From: Strix aluco
Lineage: Eukaryota; Chordata; Aves; Strigiformes; Strigidae
Direction of reading: 5' to 3'
Length of the DNA: 64,000 bases
NCBI RefSeq assembly: GCF_031877795.1
Contig: NC_133940.1
Coordinates: forward strand, 9,983,985-10,047,984
Positions 1 through 11,460 of this stretch are shown piece after piece (position 1 is the first letter of the stretch; every line of letters starts with the position of its first letter). The position numbers and the translations under genes were made by a program. Under the pieces are notes generated by a model, which saw nothing but the letters and a program-made list of their open reading frames with translations, made no database searches and had not been told where the DNA came from.

Positions 1-3000
1 TCATTAGTTCTGCACAGAAAGTCAGATTTGATTGCAAGATCAGCAGTCTCAGGGCCCTACTTCATACATGTCAGAGTAAATAGTGTTTCCATAAAAAAAA
101 CCCACAACTTGTTGAAACACCAAGTACAACACCACACGCCAGGCTCAAACTGAAAGCTGTGAAATTACGCCAGCAATGTTTTAGATTTCCGTTGCTGAAC
201 TATATAAATGCTGCTTGTAATGCATCTTTTCACCTATTAAATATTCTAGTTGTCTAAACATTCTGTAACTTTCACACTCAAGATGTGACATTTATTCCTA
301 CAACTACTGAAATTTAATCTACAAAGCTATGTATTTTAAACGTTTTAAAGCAAACTGTTGTATCTATCTTTAAAGATTAGCCTTCAGGATAATAAAATTA
401 TACTGACCAGTCCAGTATATGAAAGGATGGGGCTCAAATTAAGTGTGTCGATAGGACATGTAAGGAATTAATATTACACCACCTGTAAACAGGTTCTAAA
501 TAATGCCACCTGTAAACAGATAAGACAGACAAAAGTTCTGTTTCAGGATGAAGATTACAATGGTGTCTCACATTTTTAAGTGCACGCATATTTTATTCAC
601 TAACATTGTTTTACACAAATGAGGACTTGGAGATAGAGGATTTGCTTTACCAGTTTCAATCAATATAGTTGAACGCAAGAAGCAATTACAGAACTGGTGT
701 ATTTATTTGATATTGAATATTGTGACAACATGCTGATAAAACACTGGAAATTTACACCAAAGGAAATCTTTAGTTCCTGCTCCCCCAGATTACCAAAAAG
801 AAATACTTCCTCACCTGTAATCAAAAGGCCTGTCTTATGGGAAATGGGTACTCATGGACACACAACTGTCTATAGATTGACAGAGGGAGAAGTTTTGTCA
901 TCTTTAATCCGCAAATATTGCATAGAGAAAAAACACCCTTGGTATGTCACGTCAGTGCAACCGAAACATTTTACATGGTCAACGAATACAATAGCTGATC
1001 TTCATTACAGTTGTATAAAATACTAAAAAGGAGACTTAAAAGGGGCATAAATGTTCTCGAAAATAGTCAGAAAATATTTCTGTCAAGAAAATAAGATCTT
1101 TTTAGATAAAAGTAATAGATTAACAGTACTTTTGAGTAGCAACTGCTTGTCATTCATGACCCTGAAAAGGCACTCAACATCTGAACATGTGAACAGAGAA
1201 GACATAAAACCTGGCTTAAAGCCTGTAGGAATCGCCAGTATTGAACACTGGGGGAGAACCTATCTACCATGAACAATTACAATTTTTTTTTATTACTATT
1301 TATTGGAGCAGAAGTTATGAACATGGGTAAGATTTTATGTAATGAAGGCAACATTATCACATTAACTTAGTATATTGACATGTTAATAAATAAAGCATAC
1401 TAAAAGGAAAGCTGAAATAATCAGTGTATTGAACTTAGTAGAACTGGTCCTTGATATCTTGCTAAGGGACTTTGTCCAAAAGCAATTGTGGCTGTCTTCT
1501 AAATACAGCCAGCTGCATAAATATGGCTATAACTCAAGCTCCTAGACTGTGTTTTCACATTTTTATCTACATGCAGCACAAGCCTGACAACATTTCACAA
1601 TTCCTCCGGAAATTATTTGTAAGCAAACTCATACTAAATAGCTATCTCACTACCTGTGCCTTCAAAATCTCATGAACAAATTTTCAACCTGCGTATACAT
1701 GGGGACTGTCAGCAGGCTGACAAGCATTGCCCTTTCACCATCTAACATTCAGAGCTTTGCTTAGACAATCATTCAGATTCCTGGAAGCACTACATCTAGC
1801 ACAAGTTCAGCGAAATCCGTCCTCCCAAAGACCAGCAAGTTTTCAGAAACACCTCTAGAATTGTAAATAGGAAAAACACATTTTTCCAGTGTGGGTTTTA
1901 CAGAAGATGGGATTTTTTTCATATTTGGAAATCTATTACTTCCCACAGTTGAGTATAAATGTCCCCCACACCTTTCAGTCCCATCATTTTAACAATCTGA
2001 TTGAGGAGGCACTTCATATGCTTGCTCTAGGATTTACATAGCTATGATTTTTTTCCAATGACTCGTTACTACTAAATACTGTAACTTTGCTATTTACATG
2101 ATTCCCTACATTTAATCAGAGTATAACACTCCACGATCTCGATCTTTCAAATCCTTAGTAACTGGTCCGTGAAAGTTCTTCTGGTGCTGGGGAAAGTTTT
2201 GGTCCTCTGTTACTCAAAAGGCAAACACAGATTCTAGTTTTGTGGCTCACTACACCAGTTAGATATTCTAAGCGAAGGAATTACCTAAGCAAAAAAACCC
2301 CAGTATTTCATATACCTTTTAACTGTCAAAGGGCTTTCTTCTCCCACTCCTATGTAAAAATTTAGGAGCTATTATACAGTAGCTGTTCAGCATCCTCTTC
2401 TGGGCTCTGCTCCACAGAAAGTATCTGAGCAGGGGTTTGTCTGAATTATCTCAAGAGGAAATAGAGGGCATCCTCTGACATCTGCATCCATCTCTCTTCT
2501 CAACATTAATTTCCTTTCATCTCCTGCAGATAAGTATATCAAAAAGTTACTTAAAATTAGTTGGGGGGGGGAGGGTGGGGTGGGCAGGGAGGGGAAGGGT
2601 ATGGGGAGGTAGCTGTAAGGTATCCACCAACAAACTGAAAATTGTGAAAGGTTGTGTGTAACAATAGCCAGAAATGTAGCAATCCTGTATGGAGATCAGA
2701 TGACCACCTGTATATAAATTCACTAAGTTCAGACAGTACTTCCAACCCAGATGTACCACATACTGAGTTGCCTAACAATGTTTTAGTTGTCTAAAGCATT
2801 TTGAGTTGCTAGCACACCTGTTGTTACTAACAGAATAACCACCTATCTGCTCGTGCCCATGACAGACACTTTGCTATCCAATTAAATAGACAAATACTAT
2901 TCTTCAGCTGCAGCTGTGTGTAGTGTTTCTGAACTAAACTGAACAAACCTTTAACTGCAGAGAAGTCGCACTCTTTTTTTACACCATGTTTACACTTTTT

Positions 3001-3089
3001 AAAACTCTTTTTAAAAAACACTTACCATTCATTGCTAAGAACTGTGGCAACTAACCTCACCTGCTAGAGACGTGTCAAAGTCAGTCACC
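1..3089. other. AT-rich non-coding stretch; possible 3' UTR of the AKAP17B-like gene
   Basis: No open frame here resembles a known protein; the longest (109 codons at 697-1026) has no recognisable motif. The stretch lies directly downstream of the minus-strand stop codon at 3090-3092, so part of it is probably 3' UTR. Minus-strand poly(A) signals (TTTATT or TTTAAT on the given strand) occur near 1288-1305 and 2109-2114, but none can be picked as the real end. On the plus strand AATAAA occurs at 391-396 and near 1384-1395, so the tail of an upstream plus-strand gene is also possible. Confidence 0.4.
2563..2609 (+). repeat. G-rich low-complexity tract
   Basis: A run of nine or more G is followed by several further G3-G4 tracts separated by one to three bases. 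The spacing fits a G-quadruplex-forming sequence on the plus strand. On the minus strand it would lie as a C-rich tract about 500 nt past the AKAP17B-like stop codon. Confidence 0.7.
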
Positions 3090-4631
3090 TTAGTTCTGGT
3101 GTCCCTGTTTCTCACCTGTCCTCTGGAGGGTCTCCTGAAGTGGTAAGCCATCACGAGGGGTAACATCTGGTACTGCCATGGCGGTGTGAAGTGCATTGAA
3201 TTTCACTTTTTTGTGGAACATTTTCTTACATTTTCTTTGTATCTTTCTGAGCGACTCCAGCTGCACACAACTGTCCGTCTCTGAAAAGCCACATTCATCA
3301 GATAAAAGATTAGAAGAAAGTTTTTTTCGCTTTTTCTTCATTTTGCGAGCATTTCTCTCCTCTTCCCTGGATTGTCTCTCACTTTTCTGTCCTTCATGTC
3401 TTAATTTACTAACAGACCTCTTGCATGACTTTTTAAGCTCATGTTCACATTGCCTTGCCAAGCCCTCATAGACAGAATTAGAACAGAAGTTACATTTGCT
3501 GCTTTCCTTCTCTTGACCTTCCAGAGTTACATTTTTAAGGTAAACCAGTAATTTTCTTTCCTCAGGTCTTGCAGGCAAGCACCCTTTATTACAATCGCTG
3601 TAAATTTCTTCACACCTTCTTCCTGTTCTCTTCATTGAGTCACTACATGCCTCTCTGAAGTACTCGGAATCACCGATCTCTTCCAACAAATCCTTTAACC
3701 TGCAAGCAGATCTACATGTTTTGTATGGTACGGTACCTTCAGCACTACCATCTTCTTGTTTGAATTCATTATCATGAGCAACAGCAGTGCAATCCAAAGA
3801 CTGATTCGGTTCAGCATGTGGTAAGTTATCAACAGGGAGGGAGTCATTCCTCTGCACTTCCAACTTTTTTGCAAGCCTACCCCCATAGGCCTTGTTTTCT
3901 AACACTGTGTCTGATGACTCAAGTTCCCCAACAGTGATCACCAGTCTACAGTTACCATCGCTACTACAATTCCTCTTGTTGAGGTTTTGGACAGGACTCA
4001 CTTCTCTGAAGTGCTGACCGTGTCTGTTACTCAAGCTGACGTCAAAACCACTATCATCATCAGACACCACTCTCTTCCACCAGGACTTGTTCACAGTGGG
4101 TTTTGGCTCTAAGCAAACACGTGCATAGCGTGGTGTCTGATAGTGGTTTAGTAAATAATGGATGAATTCATCAGTCTCATAAACCTTTTGCTTCCTGCAA
4201 CCATCTTCATCAGACACTGTCTGCGCGTGAACTACATTCAGTGTTGGGTAGTCCCTTCCATCGAGAGATTCGATGACCCTACAGTCTTGTGTAACTGTAA
4301 TCAGTAAAGATCCACAGCCAAAGGAGTTGTACGCATCTCTGTCAGGCAGTCCGTCAGAACGTGGGGCTGTACAGGGGTCATTTAAAATCGTCCTGACTAT
4401 GTGACAAGCAGATGCTCGGAAGTTACTCTCATCTCCTTCCTCACTATGTAAACTGCCACCTTTTTGGGTTAACGGGCACTTAAACTCTTCCTTATGTTTC
4501 AACTCTTTGTGCGTATATTGGGAGTTAATCACTTCCTGATGTAAGCCTTTTAATGCTGTTTCAGAAAAGGAATCATCCTTCCTTATGCCCAATGAAGGAT
4601 CCACTTTTTGACTTGCCAACTGTGCAAAATC
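3090..4631 (-). CDS. AKAP17B: AKAP17B-like terminal coding exon, 513 codons, intact
   Basis: The acceptor on the minus strand is TTTGAAG followed by GATTTTGCACAG, so the junction with the previous exon reads [14 protein letters not shown] and continues the predicted PKA-anchoring-type amphipathic helix. The exon runs 1542 nt to a TGA at 3090-3092 without interruption. The encoded tail is hydrophilic and low in recognisable domains. It has several acidic serine-rich stretches (for example [10 protein letters not shown]) and a strongly basic segment near the C-terminus ([10 protein letters not shown], then [18 protein letters not shown]) that would serve as a nuclear localisation signal. It lacks the long arginine-serine C-terminus of AKAP17A. 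An open frame of this length is unlikely to persist without selection, which argues against an old pseudogene. Confidence 0.6.
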   Translation of the reverse strand, partial: DFAQLASQKVDPSLGIRKDDSFSETALKGLHQEVINSQYTHKELKHKEEFKCPLTQKGGSLHSEEGDESNFRASACHIVRTILNDPCTAPRSDGLPDRDAYNSFGCGSLLITVTQDCRVIESLDGRDYPTLNVVHAQTVSDEDGCRKQKVYETDEFIHYLLNHYQTPRYARVCLEPKPTVNKSWWKRVVSDDDSGFDVSLSNRHGQHFREVSPVQNLNKRNCSSDGNCRLVITVGELESSDTVLENKAYGGRLAKKLEVQRNDSLPVDNLPHAEPNQSLDCTAVAHDNEFKQEDGSAEGTVPYKTCRSACRLKDLLEEIGDSEYFREACSDSMKRTGRRCEEIYSDCNKGCLPARPEERKLLVYLKNVTLEGQEKESSKCNFCSNSVYEGLARQCEHELKKSCKRSVSKLRHEGQKSERQSREEERNARKMKKKRKKLSSNLLSDECGFSETDSCVQLESLRKIQRKCKKMFHKKVKFNALHTAMAVPDVTPRDGLPLQETLQRTGEKQGHQN

Positions 4632-7600
4632 CTTCAAATAAAAAAATCAGGAAAATTATTATGTACATTTATTGAGCGCTATAAAGAGTGCTAAACTGCA
4701 AACTCCTAAGCAAGCAGTCCCATGGTCAGAAGAATTACACAGGTTAGGGATCAGTCTGGCTTAGTTCAGAGCTCAATCATACAATCTCAGTATCCCTAAG
4801 TGAGAACTACAGATATTTCATCATCTCAGAAAGCTCCACTCTCAATATGAAAGTGATCTTTTCAATCAATTCATCTCACTGCAACTGCATAAGAAATATT
4901 TATTCTTTGTTTGATCACAGCGTCACAACTAGTACTGCATGCAATTACTATATTTTTGTAGATAAAATATTTTATTTAGAATAAATACTTTGTTATACAT
5001 TGTTTTAAATGGGTCCAAACACAACCAATCTAAAGCTTTCCAAGTGGTGAAACCAGTTTATTCAACACACCACCTTCATAACTAAGGTGACCAATGTCAT
5101 ATGTTATGGGGCCCTAAAGCTCACGCAGAATGGCAAGGGTAGCCTCTGACTTCAACTCTTAGAAAATTATAGTCCTTTAGAAATCTTTAACATTAGGATT
5201 GGGGCAAACATGTACTTGTTAAAAGCTGCAAGCAAATTTTTACTTAGCAAATAGTGAAGACAAAGCCATGTTAGCACCCCTGAGAAATGAAAACCCCTGT
5301 TTTCATTTAAAACTTTTTTTTTAGCCCAAAGCACTAAAATAAACCTCCAAACATTAATCTGTGCACAAAACACTCAAATTTTTATCCCTCCTCTGCTGAC
5401 TTTCTCAAGACATTAGCTGAATCATGCTGAAATAAAACTGATAGCTTAGCGCTGGCCACAAAAGAGGCTGCTAGAAATGCAACTGGCATAATCCTGTCAA
5501 TTTAATTCTGACACTTGCAGACCTGAGACCAAAACAAGCACTGACTGCTTCATTTGCATCCCCACCCCGAAACTCCTTGTTTGCAACACTGGATCAAGTC
5601 TAATAGAGCTGATACAGCCCTTCCAGCCCTATTTTTACTCAGTAATGACAAGGCTTTGAACAAGGGAAAGTTTCTGGGTGGAAATGCACTACCTTTGCTC
5701 TTGGGACAAGACTGTCATCTCTGACAATTGAGAGCAGATTGTCACAAGACTTAGACCTCAGGCCTTCACAGTGTTCGGTCAGTCCTGAGGCATTCTTCTG
5801 CACAGCATCAAGACATCAAATGTCTAGTGAATTATTCAAGCTCTAATAAACAGTCTTCAAAATTTAAAATATGTTTTAAAATAATCTTACTTTCACACGG
5901 TTTAACAGCACTGTAAGCAGTCTGACAGACTCCACTCTTCTCTGAGCTAGCAGGGATTTCCTTTCTTCCCATTCAGGCATATTCTCTGGCCACTGCTGTT
6001 CTTCAGCTGGTACCTTCTGCTGCTTGGGGGGATGTTTCTCATCTCCATCTATCTGCCTCTCTTCTCTCCTCTCGAGCTTAGCTTTCTTTTTTCTTTCTTG
6101 AACTTCTTTTCATCACGTCTTTTTCTAGGTAATTATCAATATGGGACAATTTAGATGACACTTGTCTTACATTTTGAGTCCTGGGGAATTGGATGCAAGT
6201 CTTTGAAGTGCTAATAATAATAATCAACCAGTCACCAAGAATCCACATGTGGCTAACAAGGAATCTTGTTTGTTAGAATAACATGTTTAAAAAACATGGC
6301 ACATAGATGACATGCATCCAACTGACGCACACGTTTAGAAAGTTCTTTGTCTCTTCAAATGGTTTGTATTCTAGGGTTTTCTTTACAAGCACTACCAAGA
6401 CAGAGTCACATAACCTATTGTCTCCAAGGACACAACTAGAGACTAATTGTTTGGATCTAATTCTTAAATGAACAAATCTCCCCTGGACATTAGCATGAGG
6501 GCCCCATTTAAGAGGTGTTACAAGACTATTTCCACTGTTCTATAAATTACAGCTGAAACGTGTGCTGGTTTTGGCTGGGGTAGAGTTAATTTTCTTCCTA
6601 GTAGCTGGTATGGGGCTGTGGTTTGGGTTTGTGCTGACAGCAGTGTTGATAGCACAGGCATGTTTTCGTTACCGCTGGGCAGCGCTGACACAGAGTCAAG
6701 GCCTTTTCTGCTCCTCACCCCACCCCACCAGCGAGGAGGCTGGGGGTGCACAAGGAGCTGGGAGGGGGCACAGCAGGGACAGCTGACCCCAACTGACCCC
6801 AGGGACATCCCAGGCCATGTGGCATCATGCTCAGCATATAGAGCTGGGGGAAGAAGGGGGAAGGGGGGACGCTGGGAGTGACGGCGTTTGTCTCCCCAAG
6901 CCACCGTGGAGCCCTGCTTCCCTGGGGATGGCCGAGCACCTGCCTGCCCATGGCAAGGGGTGAACGGATTCCTTGGTTTGCTTTGCTTGTGTGCGCGGCT
7001 TTTGCTTTACCTGTTAAACTGTCTTTATCTCAACCCACGAGTCTTCTCACTTCTACCCTTCCAATGCCCTTCCCCATCCCACAGTGGGGGAAGGGAGTGA
7101 GCAGCTGTGTGGGGCTTAGTTGCTGCCCAGGGTTAAAACACAACAAGCTGTCACTATTTTTTGGAAACCTTGTCCTGTAGAAAGTAGATCTACCAAACAA
7201 CCAACATGACACGTCACAGAAAACTCCAGAAAATTCAAGGAACAAAAACATTCACACAAATAAGTGTTTAAAAATATATTTTTAAAAAGTATTTGAATAA
7301 GAAAGTATTAACAATGGAAGCATAGCAATGTTTTCAGAGACCTAGCATTAGAGTCGCTATGCTCCACATTCTAAGTGTGGGGGTTTTTTAAGACATGAAG
7401 GTGTGTAAAATGATTAATTACTAGTGACAGTTTAGGATGCCATCCAAATACATTATCTACAGAATTAAAACTTCAATATACTACTATTACTCATATACAA
7501 AATTTAAGAACACTGCCCTGAAGATAACGACAATGAAAGAAGTAACATGTAAAAAGGGGTTGAGGGAAAGATGGAAAAGTGTTCATCTCTAGCTTTGGAC

Positions 7601-8179
7601 CTTCCAGCCAACTGGGAGACACCTAGAAATGTATATCACATTAAATTTACTTCAGGGCATAAAGACGTTAATTTGTGATGTTGCAGCACAGAGCAATACA
7701 AAAAGCCCACATGAGAACCTTAAGCAATCAAGCCTCAGAGCAATTTGAGGCAACAGCTCTCTGATCTCACTCCAGGCCCACAGAACAATACAATCTGAAA
7801 GGGACCTCAGGATGTCTGTAGTCCACCCTTTCTTATAACCCAGACCCATCCATCTGATGCCTTACACACAGAATTAGGAGGCTTTTCTTTCTGGCAGTAA
7901 CACAGAAAAACTACATAGTATTGCTTCAAGTTATCCAACTCCTGTCTCCTCGAAGCCTGGATTTTTACAGTAGCCACTCTTCCTGGATTTTACTCGGTAT
8001 GAGATAGTGTAACAAATCTCAAGAAAATGGGACATTCTCTAAAAATACACTCTCACCTTTCAACCCCCTCTCTTTCTCCCCCTTTTTCGAACGTGCTCCT
8101 GTTCTTGCAGCTTTAGTCTTTCCAGGCTTCTCTTTCTTATGGCTCCTTCACTAAAATGTCTGGTTGTATCAAAAGTCAC
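3090..8179 (-). CDS. AKAP17B: AKAP17A paralogue (AKAP17B-like), 3' exons only, apparently disrupted
   Basis: Three minus-strand exons with consensus splice sites are visible: 8057-8179, 5891-6124 and 3090-4631. The first reads [20 protein letters not shown] and matches the segment just after the RRM in AKAP17A as I recall it (VSFDSTKHLSDASIKKRQLE). The second ends [20 protein letters not shown], then VLLNRVK, and matches the AKAP17A helix EERKLLLAQRNLQSIRLIAE. AKAP17A is a nuclear-speckle RNA-binding protein that anchors PKA and influences splicing. The locus beside SLC25A43 fits AKAP17B, which I recall as a pseudogene (AKAP17BP) at human Xq24. The exon for the N-terminal RRM half (about 260 residues) is not visible on the minus strand up to 20 kb. 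Both upstream exons need indel corrections to be read through. The gene is therefore either a recent pseudogene, a truncated gene, or a functional gene with assembly errors. Homology is fairly sure; functional status is open. Confidence 0.6.
5891..6124 (-). pseudogene. AKAP17B: AKAP17B-like penultimate exon, apparent frameshift
   Basis: The donor (GTGTGAAA then GTAAGATT) and acceptor (TTACCTAG) are acceptable, although the acceptor has a poor pyrimidine tract. The 5' part reads [15 protein letters not shown] in one frame. The 3' part reads [20 protein letters not shown] and on to NRVK in another. The switch falls at the A6 run (TTTTTT at about 6085-6090 on the given strand), where one extra A would join the two frames into a continuous lysine/arginine-rich coiled coil as in AKAP17A. 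Alternatively, an internal acceptor (GAAAAG followed by AAGTTCAAG) would avoid this shift, but it has no pyrimidine tract. Confidence 0.55.
6561..7145 (+). mobile_element. Solo LTR of an avian endogenous retrovirus, copy 1
   Basis: This 585-bp element starts TGTGCTGGTTTTGGCTGGGG and ends GGGTTAAAACACAACA, so it has the TG...CA termini of an LTR. Its body recurs almost unchanged at 56092-56612. No internal retroviral coding sequence flanks it, so it is a solo LTR. AGCTG follows the 3' end directly and also occurs at 6551-6555, five bases short of the 5' end, so a clean target-site duplication cannot be shown. It lies in an intron of the AKAP17B-like gene. The family name is not certain; I recall this sequence as a widespread bird LTR. 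The orientation is taken from the TG-to-CA reading and is provisional. Confidence 0.75.
8057..8179 (-). pseudogene. AKAP17B: AKAP17B-like exon following the RRM region, in-frame stop
   Basis: The acceptor is CTTCTTCTGTGACAG and the donor is AAAG followed by GTGAGA. The frame opens [14 protein letters not shown] and stays AKAP17A-like up to about codon 32 (QEQEHVRKR). It then turns to RGRKRGG and meets TGA just before the donor. One G fewer in the G5 run (about 8088-8092) would read [11 protein letters not shown], and the phase would match the next exon as KRRDEKK. One G more would read [11 protein letters not shown], which suits the alternative internal acceptor downstream. In either case at least one indel separates this exon from a readable gene. 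Confidence 0.55.
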
Positions 8180-9940
8180 CTGTCACAGAAGAAGCAGAAT
8201 CAGACTTAGCAGTCCAGTTTGCTGTGTATTTATACAAACACAGACAACCTGCTGAGCAGATGAGAGACCCCAGGTGACTACCAAAATACTACTAAGCTCC
8301 TGAGAATGTCTCTCTCTACCCTGGCATACTAGAACATCTCTTCAGAAGTTCACACTGGGTTGTCAATCAAGCTCAAACATCCCACTCCCAAATGTCTCCT
8401 CCTGCTGTGACATCAGGGACTCACAATCTAACATCATACCTTTGGCCAAACCCATTCACGACATGCTCTTCCTATGTTCAGCAGAGAATTCCTAGTTGCA
8501 GGATTTGTGCAGTTCTGCCAAAACTAGAGTTCACTGACTCTTAGAGCAACATCTTCTGGATAAGATGCTTGCTTCCTTGAAAACTGATGAATTCTGTTGA
8601 CGTGTGCTGCATTTAATCAGCTTCAAATGCCCAGATGTGAGCACACTGAAAGAAAACACTCAAGCAAATTGCATCAAGGTCTATCTACACTGAAAAAATA
8701 CATACTATGAAGTGTTATTTCCAGCACAAAGGTGTATTTTAAGATCACAGTTTAGAAATTACCTGCTGGGAAAAAATATCAAACAGGGTACACCCTAATA
8801 AGTACTTATGGAAGTAAGCTATTAGGCTGCTGAAATTAAGCTTACAGATTGCAAGTTTTCTTTTATAATGCCACGCTAAGCATAGCACTTAAATGGATTC
8901 ATCCTGCAACATCCTTAAGCAAAAGGTACAGAGAAGAGGGGAATGGGTACACTTTACTAGCCAAGAACCACCCAAATTAGGGCAGCTGCTGCAGCTACTT
9001 AATGCTTACCAATAAGAAACCAAGTATCTTTCAGAGAGTCTCACCAGCTTCTGAGCTCTTGTCCCAGTCTCAGTGCCAACCACACCAAAAATATTTACAA
9101 TTTTTACCTTACCCACATCAATTTTTCAGGAAATCGAAACAGTGAAATGCCGGGGGTTTTTTGTTAAAGGACTTAAGTTCAGATACATTAATTTTATATA
9201 TCAGTGTCTCTATATCCAGTACAAACAGGATACTCAGAAGGTTTTTCCCCCTCACATGCTTAAGTGTCCAAAAAGTTTACAGAGAGGCTTCCACTGGTTA
9301 ATAAGGACTTCTCAGGCCTAACTTCAAGGAAAAAAAGAGCAAAAGTTGGCAAATCACTATCTGTGCCCATTTCTTCCACAAAATCTCAGCAGCTAGTAAC
9401 AAGTAAAGGTTAGTATATTTTAATGCTGTCCATATGCTATATTTTTCTTTCTTTTTAGCCACCATTTTAACATAAATACAGACTAAACCGAAGGGGAAAA
9501 TAAAAGAAGATACATATACAAAGAACTGCAGGAGTGCCACATACAAGCTTTCACTGAAGCAACATGAAAAGGTCTGTTAGATGGTTGTCACAAGTTAAAA
9601 ACTATATTGCCATTACTGGAAAATACCTGTTTGCCTTCAATATAGGAATGTACAGGGGAAGACAAGTGCAGTGCAAGAAGGTGTCTGATAAAAGAGGGTG
9701 ACTACACTTTATTCAGAACGATGAAGAAAAAATTCCCACATATGTACTGAAGAAAAAGCTAGTGTAATTAAAAAAAAAAAAAACAACACCACAAACAGGA
9801 ATCTCTGGAAGCAGCAGCTACAGCACAGACTGCAGCACTGAATCGCTCCTGTTAAGAAACTGCTGCCAAATGCACTCAGAATTAGCCACAACTTTGTCAG
9901 GCAAGGCTGAATATCTCAGGATTAATCTCTGAATACAGCC

Positions 9941-9978
9941 GTGTGTGTGTGTGTGTACACATATATATATAGAGAGAC
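9941..9978. repeat. Compound (TG)n(TA)n(GA)n microsatellite
   Basis: About eight TG units are followed by ACACATATATATATA and then AGAGAGA. Confidence 0.85.
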
Positions 9979-10974
9979 ACCTTCAGCATCTCATATAAGC
10001 AAAGCAGATACACCCAAAGTACTTACTACAAAACTGAAAAAGTGAGTAGTCTCTAGAATCCTTTCTGCCCACCATGCATTAAGATAAAGAGCTTCCTAAA
10101 GCTATCTATAATGTAAGTAACAACCACATTTTTTCTATCACAGTAAGATTTAAGGTACAGCAGTAAAACATCCAGGACACCACTGTTAAAACTGGAGACA
10201 TGAAAGTCAAGCCTGAAGAAGAGCTGGTGTACCCAAAAGTTTGATCCGTTTCACATCTTCTACTAAACCAACTGATATTATCCCATTCTTGCAAATCTCT
10301 CTTCACTTATATCCTTACACCATCATGGCTGCACCCATATTCCTACTACTACAATAAGTCACCTAAAAGGAAGCGCAAAAGCCTCTTCATAGAGCTGACT
10401 AAGCTATAGTGGTTTGCCAGTGCAGACCATTACCCTTGCTCTTCCCCACTCTTCTTCATGGCCAGGAGCTCTTCAAGCATCAGAAATTTATTTCTCATCA
10501 CATGACTGTGTACAAAGCACAGAATTATTTACTGGGCTTTTGGGATCAACCCTGACATATTAATAAACTGTTATCTTAACTTTAAGCTTTAACTGTTCAA
10601 ACAGGTAAATCACAAGGAATTTGACATTTAACCCCTTTACCAAATTATTATTTCCTTTTAGCCACTCTGCCATGGTTGTAACATCAGGAACACATTTGCC
10701 CTTGCACTAAGGTTTACCACAGTAACTGCAGGCTGAACTGTCCTTTGCTACCTGCATGCCTTTCTTCTGTGATCACATGTTCTGATAACCCTGATACATA
10801 CTCAAAATAAAAATAAAGATGCTACTTAAATGCATGAAAAGGAACCAAGATACTGACCTGGGATGCTACAGATCTGTGATCAATACCCAGCTCTGCTGAG
10901 GAATTCCTGTGAAACCCAGTAACTTCTTATGTCTCGGGGGCCTAAAATGATACAGTATTTTAGAAGAGATTCAA

Positions 10975-11460
10975 GCTCATCAGGACCACAAAGGCCATCG
11001 GATCACTTACTCTGGCCTGTGCTGTGTTCCACCTTAGTTTTACCCCAGCAACACAGTACAGAACTTGGCACTGTATTGAGCTGAAGCATCTCTTCCAGGA
11101 AGGCACCTGACTCTGGTTTGAAAACATGACGATATGAAAACCTGCCACTTCCCACGGGCAGTTTGTTCCATTCCTTACTCACTCATGATTTGAAATAGAA
11201 GCCACTTCCAGATATTGATTTTTCATAAGCCTTCCTCTACTAGATTCACATCCTTTTAGTGTCTAGGTGGTTCTGTGGTGGGTTTCTGTTGGTTTGGTTT
11301 TTTTCCTCTTACATGCTATAATCCAGGTGCCTCTCAGTCACCTTTCTTATATAAAATACATAGCTTGAGCTCTTTGAGAGCTCTCTCACAGTCCCTCATC
11401 ACGATACACTTTCTCCAGCCCCCAAGTAACTTTTGTTGCAATAGTTGAACACTCTCCAGT
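10975..11460. repeat. Ancient, diverged CR1/L3-like LINE fragment
   Basis: The order of short blocks (ATC...CTGGCCTGTG...TTTTACCCC, then a Met/Phe-poor pyrimidine-rich tail with CACTTTCTCCAGC and ACACTCTCCAGTG) resembles the 3' part of old amniote CR1/L3 copies and the CR1 remnants elsewhere in this window. Divergence is high and the ends are approximate. Assignment is by eye only. Confidence 0.4.

Noticed and set aside
697-1026. 109-codon plus-strand frame near the window start
   Set aside because: No recognisable motif, no splice or promoter context, and it lies in probable UTR sequence.
7740-7850. Possible CR1 fragment (AATCTGAAAGGGACCTCAGG)
   Set aside because: Only about 40 bases resemble a CR1 3' end; too short and diverged to report as a feature.
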